From: Sphingobacterium yanglingense
Lineage (GTDB): Bacteria > Bacteroidota > Bacteroidia > Sphingobacteriales > Sphingobacteriaceae
Direction: 5' to 3'
NCBI RefSeq assembly: GCF_004363245.1
Contig: NZ_SNYV01000016.1
Span: forward strand, 362,496-426,495
DNA: 64,000 bases
In this document: in pieces, positions 34,547 to 43,237 of the stretch
How the letters are laid out: the number at the start of each line of letters is the position of its first letter
How positions within the stretch are numbered: position 1 is the first letter of the stretch
The notes under the pieces: model-generated
What the model saw: the letters and a program-made list of their open reading frames with translations, nothing else
Databases searched by the model: none
What the model was told of the DNA's origin: nothing
Position numbers and translations under genes: made by a program

Positions 34547-35450
34547 AAAAATACTTACGGTACAAATCATATAATACGGCTTGATCATGAGCTGTCAACA
34601 CGCCGTTGACCTCTTTAACAATATACTTTCTCTTAAAGGCACGAATTGCCCCTTCTTGATTACGCATATCATATCCCATTATCTTTAGGGCGTCTATAGG
34701 GTTGAAAGTAGCAGGCGGCGTCATGAGATAGTCTTCATTATACCAGATACCGAATCCTCTTTCTGCCAGTCGTTTCCAAGGGAATAAAACACTAGGATCA
34801 TCCTTACGCATTGGAGCAATATCTGCATGACCTATAAAATTGAGCTGAGGGATAAGATACTTTGCTTTCAATGTATCCAACAAGACCAACAGAGAATTTA
34901 TCTGCGCATCTGGAAATGGCTCTTTTCCATTATTATCCAACTCAATGCCCAAGGACACCGAATTGAGATCATCAATATTACCCCATTTTGATTTACCGGC
35001 ATGCCAAGCACGATCATAGTCATTTAGCATTTGGATGACCTGTCCATCCCTAGCTATTACATAATGGGCACTCACTTTGGAGTGCGGCACTTGAAAAGTA
35101 CGTACAGTCTGCGCAACGCTGTTCTGAGCGGTATGGTGTATGATGACAAAATTAGGCTTGCGGAGATCGTAATGTATAGCAGCGGCCCAGTCCGCTCCTT
35201 TATATATGCCCATACGTTTTTGCCCCGCAATCTTTTCCTCTGGAGTCAACTCTCGAAATGCCTGAAAAACAGTTGTATCTACCGATTTTTGAACTTCAAC
35301 TTTCGCTATTTCTTCAACTTCAGTCAATACATCCTTAGCTGGTAGTTCAACTGGTACGTTTACCTTTTTTACTACGGTTACTTTCTTTGATGTACTGCAT
35401 CCAATCAACACAAACAAACTGACTCCGACGACAAATCCCTTCAACAGCAT
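34545..35450 (-). CDS. N-acetylmuramoyl-L-alanine amidase lipoprotein (AmpD/AmiD-like)
   Basis: 301 residues with lipobox LIGC (C18). After a linker comes the Amidase_2 domain with FVIIHHTAQ (zinc histidine region H105-H106), SAHYVIARDGQVIQM, WHAGKSKWG and the C-terminal IGHADIAPMRKDDP (His and Asp of the zinc site); the tail (about 240-301) resembles a peptidoglycan-binding helix bundle. It cleaves the amide between MurNAc and the stem peptide in the periplasm. Downstream neighbours are two glucosaminidases and DUF3078, a cell-envelope group. Confidence 0.9.
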   Translation of the reverse strand: MLLKGFVVGVSLFVLIGCSTSKKVTVVKKVNVPVELPAKDVLTEVEEIAKVEVQKSVDTTVFQAFRELTPEEKIAGQKRMGIYKGADWAAAIHYDLRKPNFVIIHHTAQNSVAQTVRTFQVPHSKVSAHYVIARDGQVIQMLNDYDRAWHAGKSKWGNIDDLNSVSLGIELDNNGKEPFPDAQINSLLVLLDTLKAKYLIPQLNFIGHADIAPMRKDDPSVLFPWKRLAERGFGIWYNEDYLMTPPATFNPIDALKIMGYDMRNQEGAIRAFKRKYIVKEVNGVLTAHDQAVLYDLYRKYF

Positions 35451-35460
35451 ATATTATTTC

Positions 35461-36447
35461 TTATCTAGGCAACGCATATATAATGCCCATTGTCAAGGCT
35501 TGACTATACTGTACTCTTGACGACTCATCAGACTTATAAACAAGGATCCCTGTAAGTGCAACGTTGACTAAACTAGTTACTTTTGCCGTTAATGTTGCAT
35601 CCAGCCTATGATCCGGATCCGAGACATCCTTATAGTCAGCAAAGAGATTGTAACGTGCTTTCAGGTTCAGATTTTGAGATAAATTTCGATCTAAATTTGC
35701 TGTAATCTGGAAAGCGAGGTCATTCTTAAATTTTTTACCTGGCTCCACACCATAGATAGGCTTAGTCGCTTCTATCGGGGGTGCAATTCTATCATCTAGA
35801 ATTAAAGTCTGACGAGCAGTTCCTGTACCAAAGCGCAAAGAAAAGGTTTTATCAGGTTTATATTCCAAACCGAATGACTCTGTAAAATAACCCGGAGCCA
35901 TAAATGAAGAAAGTGTATCTATGATATTCTCTCCTTTCGCATCGTACTTATAACCGACATCAAACTGTGATTCAAATGTAAACGAGAAATATAGAGCCCA
36001 AATATCAGTAAACTTATAAGCCAACTTATTATCCCAGAAAATACGGTCATTATTCTTTTTTGCTAGTTGATCTTTATTCCAGACTTTTCCATACCTAAAA
36101 TCCAGTTCTGAAACAAAGTTAAAGCGATCCTTATTATATTCGGATTTATGCCAAAAAGTACCGCCAATAGCTACAGAGTTTACCCCTCCCGCTTTCCAGT
36201 TGTCGCTAAATGTTGCTTGATTCAAATTCAGTCCAAACTTTGTCCAATGTTTCCAATAATCAACTTCTAGTCCCAACTTAGGAATCGGAACATTGATTTG
36301 TTTAATTTGCACGCCTTTGGTTGTATCTGCATTTAGTTTTTTTGTATTAGGATCTTCTCGCAGTTCTTTTAGATCGCCCTGAGAAAAGGCCTGCATACTG
36401 CAAAAAATCGCTAGAAAGCTCAAAAATAGGGGTAAATGTCTCATCAT
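35461..36447 (-). CDS. DUF3078-family outer-membrane protein
   Basis: 328 residues with a signal peptide (residues 1-22, ending MQAFSQ). The conserved block LNLNQATFSDNWKAGGVNS, with FWHKSEYNKDRFNF and FRYGKVWN, marks DUF3078, a predicted beta-barrel common in Bacteroidota. The C-terminus (LTGILVYKSDESSRVQYSQALTMGIIYALPR) is barrel-like. It is 10 bp upstream of the amidase on the same strand, so probably in one transcript. No enzymatic role is known. Confidence 0.88.
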   Translation of the reverse strand: MMRHLPLFLSFLAIFCSMQAFSQGDLKELREDPNTKKLNADTTKGVQIKQINVPIPKLGLEVDYWKHWTKFGLNLNQATFSDNWKAGGVNSVAIGGTFWHKSEYNKDRFNFVSELDFRYGKVWNKDQLAKKNNDRIFWDNKLAYKFTDIWALYFSFTFESQFDVGYKYDAKGENIIDTLSSFMAPGYFTESFGLEYKPDKTFSLRFGTGTARQTLILDDRIAPPIEATKPIYGVEPGKKFKNDLAFQITANLDRNLSQNLNLKARYNLFADYKDVSDPDHRLDATLTAKVTSLVNVALTGILVYKSDESSRVQYSQALTMGIIYALPR

Positions 36448-36456
36448 ATATGCTTA

Positions 36457-37215
36457 CTAATGTTCTTTATTGATATCTATATTATTCAAATCCGGCAATG
36501 GCTTAATATAAGGTACAAACTTAAAGTACTCATACTTCGACTTTATGTAACTCACCATTTGATAATGTGTTGCCAAAGATACAAAATCATACGAAGGTCT
36601 GTATCTTACCATAAAATTGTCCAAAGGTTCTCCCTCAAGTCCAGTCACCCCTTTGATTAATTCTTTGGAAAAACGAATATCGACTATATTTTCCTCATAT
36701 TCTTTTTGAAAATACTTCGTTAGTCTTCTAGCGTTCTTCGCCTCTTTACTAAATAGACTATATATCGCATTTATGCTCAGCCCTGCTCCTGTAGGACCTA
36801 CACTCAAGTAACTGCCAGGATCGGCCAACTTGTAGGCTTTATCATAATCCCTACGCCTATCGGATAGGATTTGTTCGGGAGTCTTCCTAGCAACAACTGT
36901 TACAGGGTCTATATATATAGAGGTTTTTTTTAAATTAAAGATGAGGACCTTCTCTCCTTGGTAAGTTAGCGTATCGCTAAAATAATGCTCTTTTTGGGCT
37001 ATAATCTGGTCGCCTCGCTGCATCGCTAGCGCAAACTCTCCTCTTGAGTTATTAAAGACGTTTGCTCCGGAAGTTTTGTTAATCATTAATACCCGACCAA
37101 TCCGTTGCTTCGTATCTTTGTCGAAAATCAGCCCTTCTACCTTTTGCTGGGAATATATAGGCCCACAAAGAAAAAGCAGTAGCATTGACAGTACTATGTT
37201 CAGATTGGTTTTCAC
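36457..37215 (-). CDS. Secreted protein with CarboxypepD_reg-like domain
   Basis: 252 residues with a signal peptide (residues 1-22, ending PIYSQ). The domain at about 24-95 (VEGLIFDKDTKQRIGRVLMI, NVFNNSRGEFALAMQRGDQI, LTYQGEKVLIF) is of the carboxypeptidase-regulatory type seen at the start of many TonB-linked proteins. The rest is helical and unrecognised. It is 9 bp upstream of the DUF3078 gene and reads the same way. It probably belongs to the outer membrane or periplasm. Confidence 0.82.
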   Translation of the reverse strand: MKTNLNIVLSMLLLFLCGPIYSQQKVEGLIFDKDTKQRIGRVLMINKTSGANVFNNSRGEFALAMQRGDQIIAQKEHYFSDTLTYQGEKVLIFNLKKTSIYIDPVTVVARKTPEQILSDRRRDYDKAYKLADPGSYLSVGPTGAGLSINAIYSLFSKEAKNARRLTKYFQKEYEENIVDIRFSKELIKGVTGLEGEPLDNFMVRYRPSYDFVSLATHYQMVSYIKSKYEYFKFVPYIKPLPDLNNIDINKEH

Positions 37216-37273
37216 AACTGTAAATCTACATTATTACCGAATAAAACACTATAATTTTAACAATGTTTTACTT

Positions 37274-38104
37274 CTATTTGGTAATCACCAGGAGCTGTCC
37301 GATGGACAATATATCATCCGAAAGGTTGTTTAACTGCTTAATCTGGTCTACTGTAACATTATACTGACGACTGATACTATATAGTGTCTGAGCAGGTTTT
37401 ACCTCATGAATGACCATCGCAACAGGCGATTTAATCTGCTCAGGTTTTGTGATAGGCTCTGTCTCAATTTTTGTCTCAATTACCTTTTCGACCTTCTCTT
37501 CACGACGCCCCTTCTCTACATAAGTCTCGCCTCTGTCGTATTTGTAGAGCTCATACCGTTCTATTAAATCGACTAACAGCTCAGGATACCGCGGATTGGT
37601 AGCATACCCCGCATCCTTCAAGCCTCTAGCCCAACCTTTATAATCATTTCTATTTAGCGTAAATAGCTTTTCATAGCGTTTGCGTAGCAGAAACTGTGAA
37701 TGGTCTTTAAACGATTGCTCTGGGTTATCATATACACGGAAACAATCGTTTGGATTGTCGTCCGCTCTCCTTACACTTTTCCCTTTCCAGACACCTCCAC
37801 ATTTTATTCCAAAATGATTATTTGCTTCTCTTGCCAGATAGGAGTTACCATTCCCCGATTCCAATAAGGCCTGAGCCAACTTGATACTAGCGGGGATACC
37901 ATAAAGATTCATTTCTCGAATAGCAACATCTTTATATTGCTCGATATAAGAAATTCCTGATGTAGAAGTTGCTCCTTTGCTGCCACTAGGTCTAGATGTA
38001 GCGCTACCCGAAGATGTGGGATGTGATAATACCGTTCTTTTTTTTGAAGCACAAGAACCCAACAAGCCCACTAGGACGACAGATAACAATAGAAATTTCA
38101 TCAA
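37274..38104 (-). CDS. Glucosaminidase lipoprotein with C-terminal LysM domain
   Basis: 276 residues, lipobox LGSC (C18). The glucosaminidase domain covers about 50-185 (SIKLAQALLESGNGNSYLAREANNHFGIKC, catalytic Glu in ALLESG); the LysM is at about 230-276 (HEVKPAQTLYSISRQYNVTVDQIKQLN). It should cleave the glycan strand of peptidoglycan between GlcNAc and MurNAc. It follows a related shorter enzyme at 38128, from which it is separated by 23 bp, so these look like a duplicated pair with different anchoring. Confidence 0.9.
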   Translation of the reverse strand: MMKFLLLSVVLVGLLGSCASKKRTVLSHPTSSGSATSRPSGSKGATSTSGISYIEQYKDVAIREMNLYGIPASIKLAQALLESGNGNSYLAREANNHFGIKCGGVWKGKSVRRADDNPNDCFRVYDNPEQSFKDHSQFLLRKRYEKLFTLNRNDYKGWARGLKDAGYATNPRYPELLVDLIERYELYKYDRGETYVEKGRREEKVEKVIETKIETEPITKPEQIKSPVAMVIHEVKPAQTLYSISRQYNVTVDQIKQLNNLSDDILSIGQLLVITK

Positions 38105-38127
38105 TTTTTAAAAAGTATATAAATCTA

Positions 38128-38628
38128 CTAATTTATATCCAATTCATCCAAGTCGTACCTATCAATAGTATTCAGCACCTTGCTGCTCCAACCTTTGGTC
38201 GCCGAGTAGCCGGAACGGGCAATCCCTTTGACCCATGCGGTATAGTCCAACGGAGAATACTTCTCAAATAGTGGCTGTGTTGCCTTTCTTCTCTTTAGGA
38301 GACCGACAAAATCATTGTAAGAAGCCCATACAGATTCATAGCCTTTATAAGCTGACTTTATCGCCGAACTGTTGTTCTTCCCCTTAATCCCAAAATGATT
38401 GTTTAAATGATTGGCAATTCTGCTATTGCCATAAGCGCTTTCATGAATAGCGACTGCTAAAATCACAGATGCTGGCACACCTGTCTCGCGCATAAGTTGC
38501 TGTGCAACGCTCTTGTGCTGCTCTATGTAACTTGTAGGACTGAACTTTTTCTGTCCAAACAATGTCGTTACCGAAGCTAGACACAATACTAGTAGCAGCG
38601 CTACTTTGCTGCATAAAGATTTTTGCAT
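38128..38628 (-). CDS. Secreted glucosaminidase (short paralogue)
   Basis: 166 residues with a signal peptide (residues 1-25, ending TLFGQ). It has only the glucosaminidase domain (QLMRETGVPASVILAVAIHESAYGN with the catalytic Glu, HFGIKGKNN, and YESVWASYNDFVGLLKRR) and no LysM. It is the soluble or weakly attached twin of the lipoprotein downstream. Both probably act on peptidoglycan turnover, whose products the AnmK gene at 43749 can recycle. Confidence 0.88.
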   Translation of the reverse strand: MQKSLCSKVALLLVLCLASVTTLFGQKKFSPTSYIEQHKSVAQQLMRETGVPASVILAVAIHESAYGNSRIANHLNNHFGIKGKNNSSAIKSAYKGYESVWASYNDFVGLLKRRKATQPLFEKYSPLDYTAWVKGIARSGYSATKGWSSKVLNTIDRYDLDELDIN

Positions 38629-38650
38629 TTTTTACTTTTTAGTTCAACCA

Positions 38651-39286
38651 TTACTTTTTGCGTAACACAAAAAGCCCGTCTCTAATTGGCAAAATCAATT
38701 TTTCTACACGATTGTCTTTTGCCAAGGTGGCGTTCAATTCTAGAACTTGTCTTGTTTGATTGTCTGGATTGCTCTCGAAGACCTTTCCTTTCCACAATAC
38801 ATTGTCCAATAAAATAACACCTCCTGTTGGAATCCGATCTATTAACATTTCATAATAAATCAAGTTCCGCTTTTTATCTGCATCGATAAATACTAAATCA
38901 AACTCTCCTTCTATCGTTGGGATTACATTGATGGCATCCCCTATGTGATATTTAATCTGCGAAGCATATTCAGAGCGTTCAAAATATCCTAACACTCTTT
39001 CTTCCTGCTCTTCATTAATATCTATCGTATGAAGGGTACCTTCTTTGTCCAAACCTTCTGCTAAACATAACGTCGCATAACCGGTAAAAGTACCTATCTC
39101 CAAAATTTTTTTTGGAGCAAGCATCTTGCTAATCATAGACAAGACTCGCCCTTGATAATGCCCAGATAACATGTGCGGCATTGTCTCTTTCAAATATGTT
39201 TCTCTATTTATAACTCCTAGCAACACACCCTCTGTATCACAAGTCCCTTCTAAATAGCTATTTACCTCTTCCTGATTTTGAAACAT
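38651..39286 (-). CDS. Class I SAM-dependent O-methyltransferase
   Basis: 211 residues from the ATG at 39286 (MFQNQEEVNSYLEG), preferred to the M seven codons upstream because a TAAATTCG element ends 5 nt before it. The SAM motif ILEIGTFTGYATLCLAEGL, the FDLVFIDADKKRN metal/substrate motif and GGVILLDNVLWKGKV match the caffeoyl-CoA O-methyltransferase-like family. The substrate is unknown; the family is broad and often acts on catechol-like compounds. Confidence 0.88.
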   Translation of the reverse strand: MFQNQEEVNSYLEGTCDTEGVLLGVINRETYLKETMPHMLSGHYQGRVLSMISKMLAPKKILEIGTFTGYATLCLAEGLDKEGTLHTIDINEEQEERVLGYFERSEYASQIKYHIGDAINVIPTIEGEFDLVFIDADKKRNLIYYEMLIDRIPTGGVILLDNVLWKGKVFESNPDNQTRQVLELNATLAKDNRVEKLILPIRDGLFVLRKK

Positions 39287-39377
39287 GGTTGCGAATTTAC
39301 GGAACAATTTTAGAAAACAAATTATTTTTACTCCTGATATTACCTTAACCTATCTCGACGTGAGTTATTCAAAAATC

Positions 39378-39416
39378 AAAAAAGCCTTGTTTTCGGCTTG
39401 AAAACAAGGCTTTTTT
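39378..39416. terminator. Rho-independent terminator after folE
   Basis: AAAAAAGCCTTGTTTT and AAAACAAGGCTTTTTT form a 16-bp perfect stem with a 7-nt loop, 25 bp past the folE stop; it also separates folE from the methyltransferase promoter. Confidence 0.88.
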
Positions 39417-39440
39417 TGCTACTTATGTTTAACTTATCTC

Positions 39441-40070
39441 CTACGCTAAGGAGGCAGTTATTAATCTTAAAAATTCTGATCGTGTAACATCATTTTGAAA
39501 TTCCCCTGTAAAAGCGGAAGTTGTTGTTACGGAATTTTGTTTCTGTACACCGCGCATTGCCATACACATATGTTTACACTCTATCACGACAGCCACACCT
39601 GCTGGTTTCAATGTGTCCTGAATGCAATCTCTGATCTCATTGGTCAACCTTTCCTGTACCTGTAAGCGCCTAGCAAAAGCATCTACGATTCTCGGGATCT
39701 TGCTCAGGCCCACAATGTGGCCATTGGGAATATAAGCGATATGCGCTTTCCCAAAGAATGGCAACATATGATGCTCACACATGGAGTACACCTCAATATC
39801 CTTTACCACCACCATCTGGCTATAATCTTCTTCAAACATAGCGCTACGAAGCACCTCTGCCGCGTCTACATCATACCCATGTGTAAGATATTGTAATGCC
39901 TTTGCTACACGTTCAGGAGTTTTAATCAGTCCTTCCCGACTTGGGTCTTCACCTATGGCAGATAGTATGTCATTATAGTGTGAAGCGATACGCTCCACTT
40001 GCTGCACATTATACTGGTCTATTTTCTTATAGCCTTCCAATTCCTCATTGAAATCCGTAGGATTGCTCAT
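39441..40070 (-). CDS. folE: GTP cyclohydrolase I
   Basis: 209 residues. The family blocks are complete: REGLIKTPERVAKAL, VVVKDIEVYSMCEHHMLPFFG (zinc Cys/His), HIAYIPNGHIVGLSKIPRIVDAFARRLQVQERLT and AVVIECKHMCMAMRGV (second zinc Cys). It converts GTP to 7,8-dihydroneopterin triphosphate for folate and, with QueD next to it, for queuosine or related pterins. It is 24 bp downstream of queD on the same strand, so one transcript is likely. Confidence 0.96.
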   Translation of the reverse strand: MSNPTDFNEELEGYKKIDQYNVQQVERIASHYNDILSAIGEDPSREGLIKTPERVAKALQYLTHGYDVDAAEVLRSAMFEEDYSQMVVVKDIEVYSMCEHHMLPFFGKAHIAYIPNGHIVGLSKIPRIVDAFARRLQVQERLTNEIRDCIQDTLKPAGVAVVIECKHMCMAMRGVQKQNSVTTTSAFTGEFQNDVTRSEFLRLITASLA

Positions 40071-40094
40071 TTTTTAGCTAATTATTTTATGTGA

Positions 40095-40508
40095 TTAATC
40101 GCCGAAATATTCGACTGAATTATTTTCCGTTTCGTATAGTTTTACACTATGCAACTGTACATTTTCCTGTTCAAAGTGAGGCTTTAATACGTGATAGATC
40201 TCCATGGCAATAATTTCTGTCGATGCCATCTTACCTTGCATAAAGTCTACATCCAGATTTATATTTTTATGATCCATTTTATCGATGACCTGTGTATTTA
40301 TAATACTTTTCATCAGTTTCAAATCGATCAAAAAACCTGTTTCAGGATTCACTGTTCCTTTTACTGTAACATACAATTCATAGTTATGTCCATGCCAATT
40401 AGGGTTGGAACAATAGCCAAATATAGCTTCATTTTTCTCTTCTGACCAATCTTCGCGATGCAACTTATGGGCAGCACAGAATCTCTCCCGTCTTGTAATG
40501 TATATCAT
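40095..40508 (-). CDS. queD: 6-carboxy-tetrahydropterin synthase/6-pyruvoyl-tetrahydropterin synthase family
   Basis: 137 residues. Zinc histidines are seen in AAHKLH and WHGHNYELYV (HGH); the conserved Cys is in GYCSNPNWHGH, and the C-terminal Glu is in ETENNSVEY. The start MIYITRRERFCAAHKL agrees with the family. It uses the dihydroneopterin triphosphate made by FolE, which is encoded just downstream. QueD (queuosine path) is preferred to PTPS on length and bacterial context, but other pterin roles cannot be excluded. Confidence 0.9.
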   Translation of the reverse strand: MIYITRRERFCAAHKLHREDWSEEKNEAIFGYCSNPNWHGHNYELYVTVKGTVNPETGFLIDLKLMKSIINTQVIDKMDHKNINLDVDFMQGKMASTEIIAMEIYHVLKPHFEQENVQLHSVKLYETENNSVEYFGD

Positions 40509-40513
40509 ATAGG

Positions 40514-40521
40514 CAAATATA
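40514..40521 (-). promoter_or_regulatory. -7 promoter element only 5 nt upstream of the queD start
   Basis: TATATTTG on the minus strand matches TAnnTTTG exactly. The ATG begins 5 nt further on, so transcription would start at or next to the A of the ATG: a leaderless message. Confidence 0.55.
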
Positions 40522-40585
40522 CCTTAAAAAACTCTATTTTAGCAGTCAAAAGCAGAAGATTCCTTCACAAATAATATACTGAAAA

Positions 40586-41203
40586 ATGAAGCCTTTGATT
40601 GTAGCTGCGACGGATGCAGAGATTGCTCCAAGTATCGATTTTCTAACGCGTTTACAAATCCCCTACCTGATTACGGGAGTAGGGATGACAGCTACAGCAT
40701 ATCAGTTAGGCAAAAGAATTGCTGAGGTTCGCCCTGATTACATCCTCAATGTAGGTATAGGTGGATCTTTCTACAAGGACATCCCGCTAGGCACAGTCAC
40801 TCAGGTAACTAAAGACAGTTTCTCCGAACTAGGGGCTGAAGATGGAGATCTTTTCTTGCCTATAGAAGAACTCGGTTTTGGGAAGAGCCATTTTACTCCC
40901 TCTGTTCCTATATTGTCTCTGCCGCCACAGCTACCTCTTCATACAGGCATTACGGTCAACACGGTCCATGGCAATGAACAATCTATCCTCCTTCTCAAGG
41001 CCAGGCTTCCAGCTGTCACTATCGAAACTATGGAGGGAGCTGCTGTATTCTTTGTGAGCGAGGCTGAAAATATCCCCTGCCTACAGATTCGGGCTATCTC
41101 CAACTATGTAGAAAAACGGAATAGACAAAACTGGGAGATTCCATTAGCTATTAAAAACCTAAATATTTGGTTGCAGGAGTTTATTCTTAAAAATAGCTTG
41201 TAA
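40586..41203 (+). CDS. mqnB: Futalosine hydrolase
   Basis: 205 residues of the nucleoside phosphorylase/5'-methylthioadenosine nucleosidase fold: VAATDAEIAPS, ITGVGMTATAYQLG, LNVGIGGSF, and the C-terminal VTIETMEGAAVFFVSE with IRAISNYVE. The D/E catalytic residues in the last block and the overall size fit MqnB, which cleaves hypoxanthine from futalosine in the alternative menaquinone pathway used by many Bacteroidota. It is divergent from queD and followed by a long inverted repeat. Confidence 0.88.
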   Translation: MKPLIVAATDAEIAPSIDFLTRLQIPYLITGVGMTATAYQLGKRIAEVRPDYILNVGIGGSFYKDIPLGTVTQVTKDSFSELGAEDGDLFLPIEELGFGKSHFTPSVPILSLPPQLPLHTGITVNTVHGNEQSILLLKARLPAVTIETMEGAAVFFVSEAENIPCLQIRAISNYVEKRNRQNWEIPLAIKNLNIWLQEFILKNSL

Positions 41204-41211
41204 TTCTCGTA

Positions 41212-41259
41212 ATTGCTGTCTTCTGTTAGACCGATATCACTCTAACAGAAGACAGCAAT
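41212..41259 (+). terminator. 19-bp perfect inverted repeat after mqnB
   Basis: Arms 41212-41230 and 41241-41259 (ATTGCTGTCTTCTGTTAGA and exact complement) with a 10-nt loop, 8 bp past the mqnB stop. No U-tract follows. It shares its architecture with the repeats at 11118 and 18420. Confidence 0.7.
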
Positions 41260-41263
41260 ATTA

Positions 41264-41357
41264 CATATGACACATATGCGATATACGGGTAGTACTAGCT
41301 GCACAAACACCCATGAGTATTCCATATGACAGATAAAAAGCAAATTATACACATATG
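41264..41357. promoter_or_regulatory. Four CATATG palindromes upstream of pdhB
   Basis: CATATG occurs at 41264, 41273, 41323 and 41352 within 94 bp, mostly as CATATGA or ACATATG. They sit just before the pdhB -7 element and may be operator sites; they may also be chance in A/T-rich DNA. Confidence 0.3.
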
Positions 41358-41376
41358 AAATATCATTATTAAATAG

Positions 41377-41384
41377 TATTTTTG
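41377..41384 (+). promoter_or_regulatory. -7 promoter element of pdhB
   Basis: TATTTTTG matches TAnnTTTG, 35 nt before the ATG at 41420, leaving room for a normal 5' leader. The -33 box is poor. Confidence 0.55.
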
Positions 41385-41419
41385 CATATCAAAGGTTAAT
41401 TAAAACGATTTCAAAACTA

Positions 41420-42403
41420 ATGAGAGAAATTCAATTCAGAGAAGCGCTTCGTGAAGCAATGAACGAAGAAATGCGTAAAGATGAAACTATATTTTTAATG
41501 GGTGAAGAGGTTGCTGAGTATAATGGTGCTTATAAAGTAAGCCAAGGTATGCTTGATGAATTTGGCCCAAAACGTATTATTGACACTCCTATTGCTGAAT
41601 TAGGTTTTGCTGGTATCGCCGTTGGCGCTGCAACGCATGGCTTAAAACCAGTTGTAGAATTTATGACGTTCAACTTCTCATTAGTCGCAATAGACCAGAT
41701 AATCAATTCGGCGGCTAAAATCCGTCAAATGTCTGGTGGTCAACTTTCCTGTCCTATTGTTTTCCGTGGCCCTACAGGTAATGCTGGACAATTAGGAGCA
41801 CAACACTCTCAAAACTTCGAGAACTGGTATGCGAATACTCCAGGGTTAAAAGTTGTCGTTCCTTCTAACCCTTACGATGCAAAAGGTCTTTTAAAGTCTG
41901 CTATCATTGATCCAGACCCTGTAATATTTATGGAGTCTGAGGTTATGTATGGCGATAAAGGTATGGTTCCAGAGGAAGAGTACTACCTACCTATTGGAAA
42001 AGCAAATGTTATCCAAGAAGGAAGTGACGTAACGATTGTATCATTTGGAAAAATGCTTCCTAGAGTTGTCATCCCTGCTGTAGCAGAACTGGAAAAAGAA
42101 GGACTTAGCGTTGAATTAATTGATTTACGTTCGGTACGTCCGATTGACTATGCAACAATTGTAGAATCAGTTAAAAAAACGAATAGATTGGTTGTGGTAG
42201 AAGAAGCGTGGCCATTGGCCTCTATCTCTTCAGAGATTTCTTTCCATGTACAAAAGAATGCTTTTGACTATCTTGATGCTCCAGTATTGCGCGTCACATC
42301 AGCAGACGTACCATTGGCGTATGCACCAACTTTAGTTGAAGCGACTCTACCAAGTGTAGCCAAAGTGATTAACGCTGTAAAAGAAGTTACTTACAAGAAA
42401 TAA
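41420..42403 (+). CDS. pdhB: Pyruvate dehydrogenase E1 component, beta subunit
   Basis: 327 residues. It has the usual E1-beta start (MREIQFREALREAMNEEM), the thiamine-pyrophosphate Glu region FLMGEEVAEYNGAYKVSQG, GLKPVVEFMTFNFSL, GPTGNAGQLGAQHSQNFENWY and the C-terminal VVEEAWPLASISSEIS. Length and blocks fit PdhB, which with the alpha subunit decarboxylates pyruvate. The alpha subunit is not next to it; it must be encoded elsewhere. A terminator follows. Confidence 0.94.
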   Translation: MREIQFREALREAMNEEMRKDETIFLMGEEVAEYNGAYKVSQGMLDEFGPKRIIDTPIAELGFAGIAVGAATHGLKPVVEFMTFNFSLVAIDQIINSAAKIRQMSGGQLSCPIVFRGPTGNAGQLGAQHSQNFENWYANTPGLKVVVPSNPYDAKGLLKSAIIDPDPVIFMESEVMYGDKGMVPEEEYYLPIGKANVIQEGSDVTIVSFGKMLPRVVIPAVAELEKEGLSVELIDLRSVRPIDYATIVESVKKTNRLVVVEEAWPLASISSEISFHVQKNAFDYLDAPVLRVTSADVPLAYAPTLVEATLPSVAKVINAVKEVTYKK

Positions 42404-42422
42404 TATTTAAAAGTATATATTT

Positions 42423-42445
42423 AAAAGGAGCCTTGAGCTCCTTTT
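42423..42445 (+). terminator. Rho-independent terminator of pdhB
   Basis: AAAAGGAG and CTCCTTTT form an 8-bp stem with a 7-nt loop followed by T, 20 bp after the stop. Confidence 0.8.
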
Positions 42446-42481
42446 TTATTTTAAAATGACATCATCAAAAACCATCTGTAT

Positions 42482-43237
42482 ATGAAAAGATTTTTCACAT
42501 CTGTACTAATTGCTTCAGCGACACTATTAAGTGTCCAAGCACAAGAGAAAATCACTTTTAAGCTTGCGCCGGAGAAAGGTAAAGTGATAGCATTTGAAAT
42601 GAATATGAAATCGGATGTCGAAGGCACACAGAATATGATCATGGACATGACCATGAAGATGAACATGTCTGCCTCAGACCTAACAGATTCCACTGTTCAA
42701 TACCAAACGAAGTATACACAATTAAAAACAGATGTCAATGCTGGATTTATTTCAATCTCCTACGACTCTGCTATCGAACCTACTGACCCTATGGGAAAAA
42801 CTATGGCTACTCAGTTAAAGCCACTTTTGGACAACACGTTAACGATTACTATGGACAGAAGGGCACAAGTTATCAGTATGGACTTCCCAAATGTTCCTGA
42901 TGCTGCTTTTGACCGCTCGAGCATCCAAGGTATGTCCGTCCCCTACCCGACACACCCAATCGCGGTTGGTGAAAAATGGGAAAATGAGATCGCCCTACCT
43001 CAATTGGGAGTAAAGGGGAAAAACACGAACACATTTACCGGAAAAACTGCCGATGGTTATAAGATAACTGTTTCAGGAATATATACCGACGACTCCGGCA
43101 AGACATTGGGTACGACAAGCGGCTACTATATTGTCGATGCCAAGACATTTTTCACTAAAGCTTCTACTATAAGCACAGAGCTAGAAGTACAGGGGAATAA
43201 AATCAAATCAAGTATGGAACTCAAGGAAATCCAATAA
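42482..43237 (+). CDS. Secreted DUF6263-like protein
   Basis: 251 residues with a signal peptide (residues 1-20, ending SVQAQ). It is beta-rich: EKITFKLAPEKGKVIAFEMN, VQYQTKYTQLKTDVNAGF, then the conserved pattern PYPTHPIAVGEKWENEI and SGIYTDDSGKTLGTTSGYY. I relate it to DUF6263 from memory of this pattern; the role is unknown. It stands alone between two terminators, so it is its own transcription unit. Confidence 0.75.
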   Translation: MKRFFTSVLIASATLLSVQAQEKITFKLAPEKGKVIAFEMNMKSDVEGTQNMIMDMTMKMNMSASDLTDSTVQYQTKYTQLKTDVNAGFISISYDSAIEPTDPMGKTMATQLKPLLDNTLTITMDRRAQVISMDFPNVPDAAFDRSSIQGMSVPYPTHPIAVGEKWENEIALPQLGVKGKNTNTFTGKTADGYKITVSGIYTDDSGKTLGTTSGYYIVDAKTFFTKASTISTELEVQGNKIKSSMELKEIQ

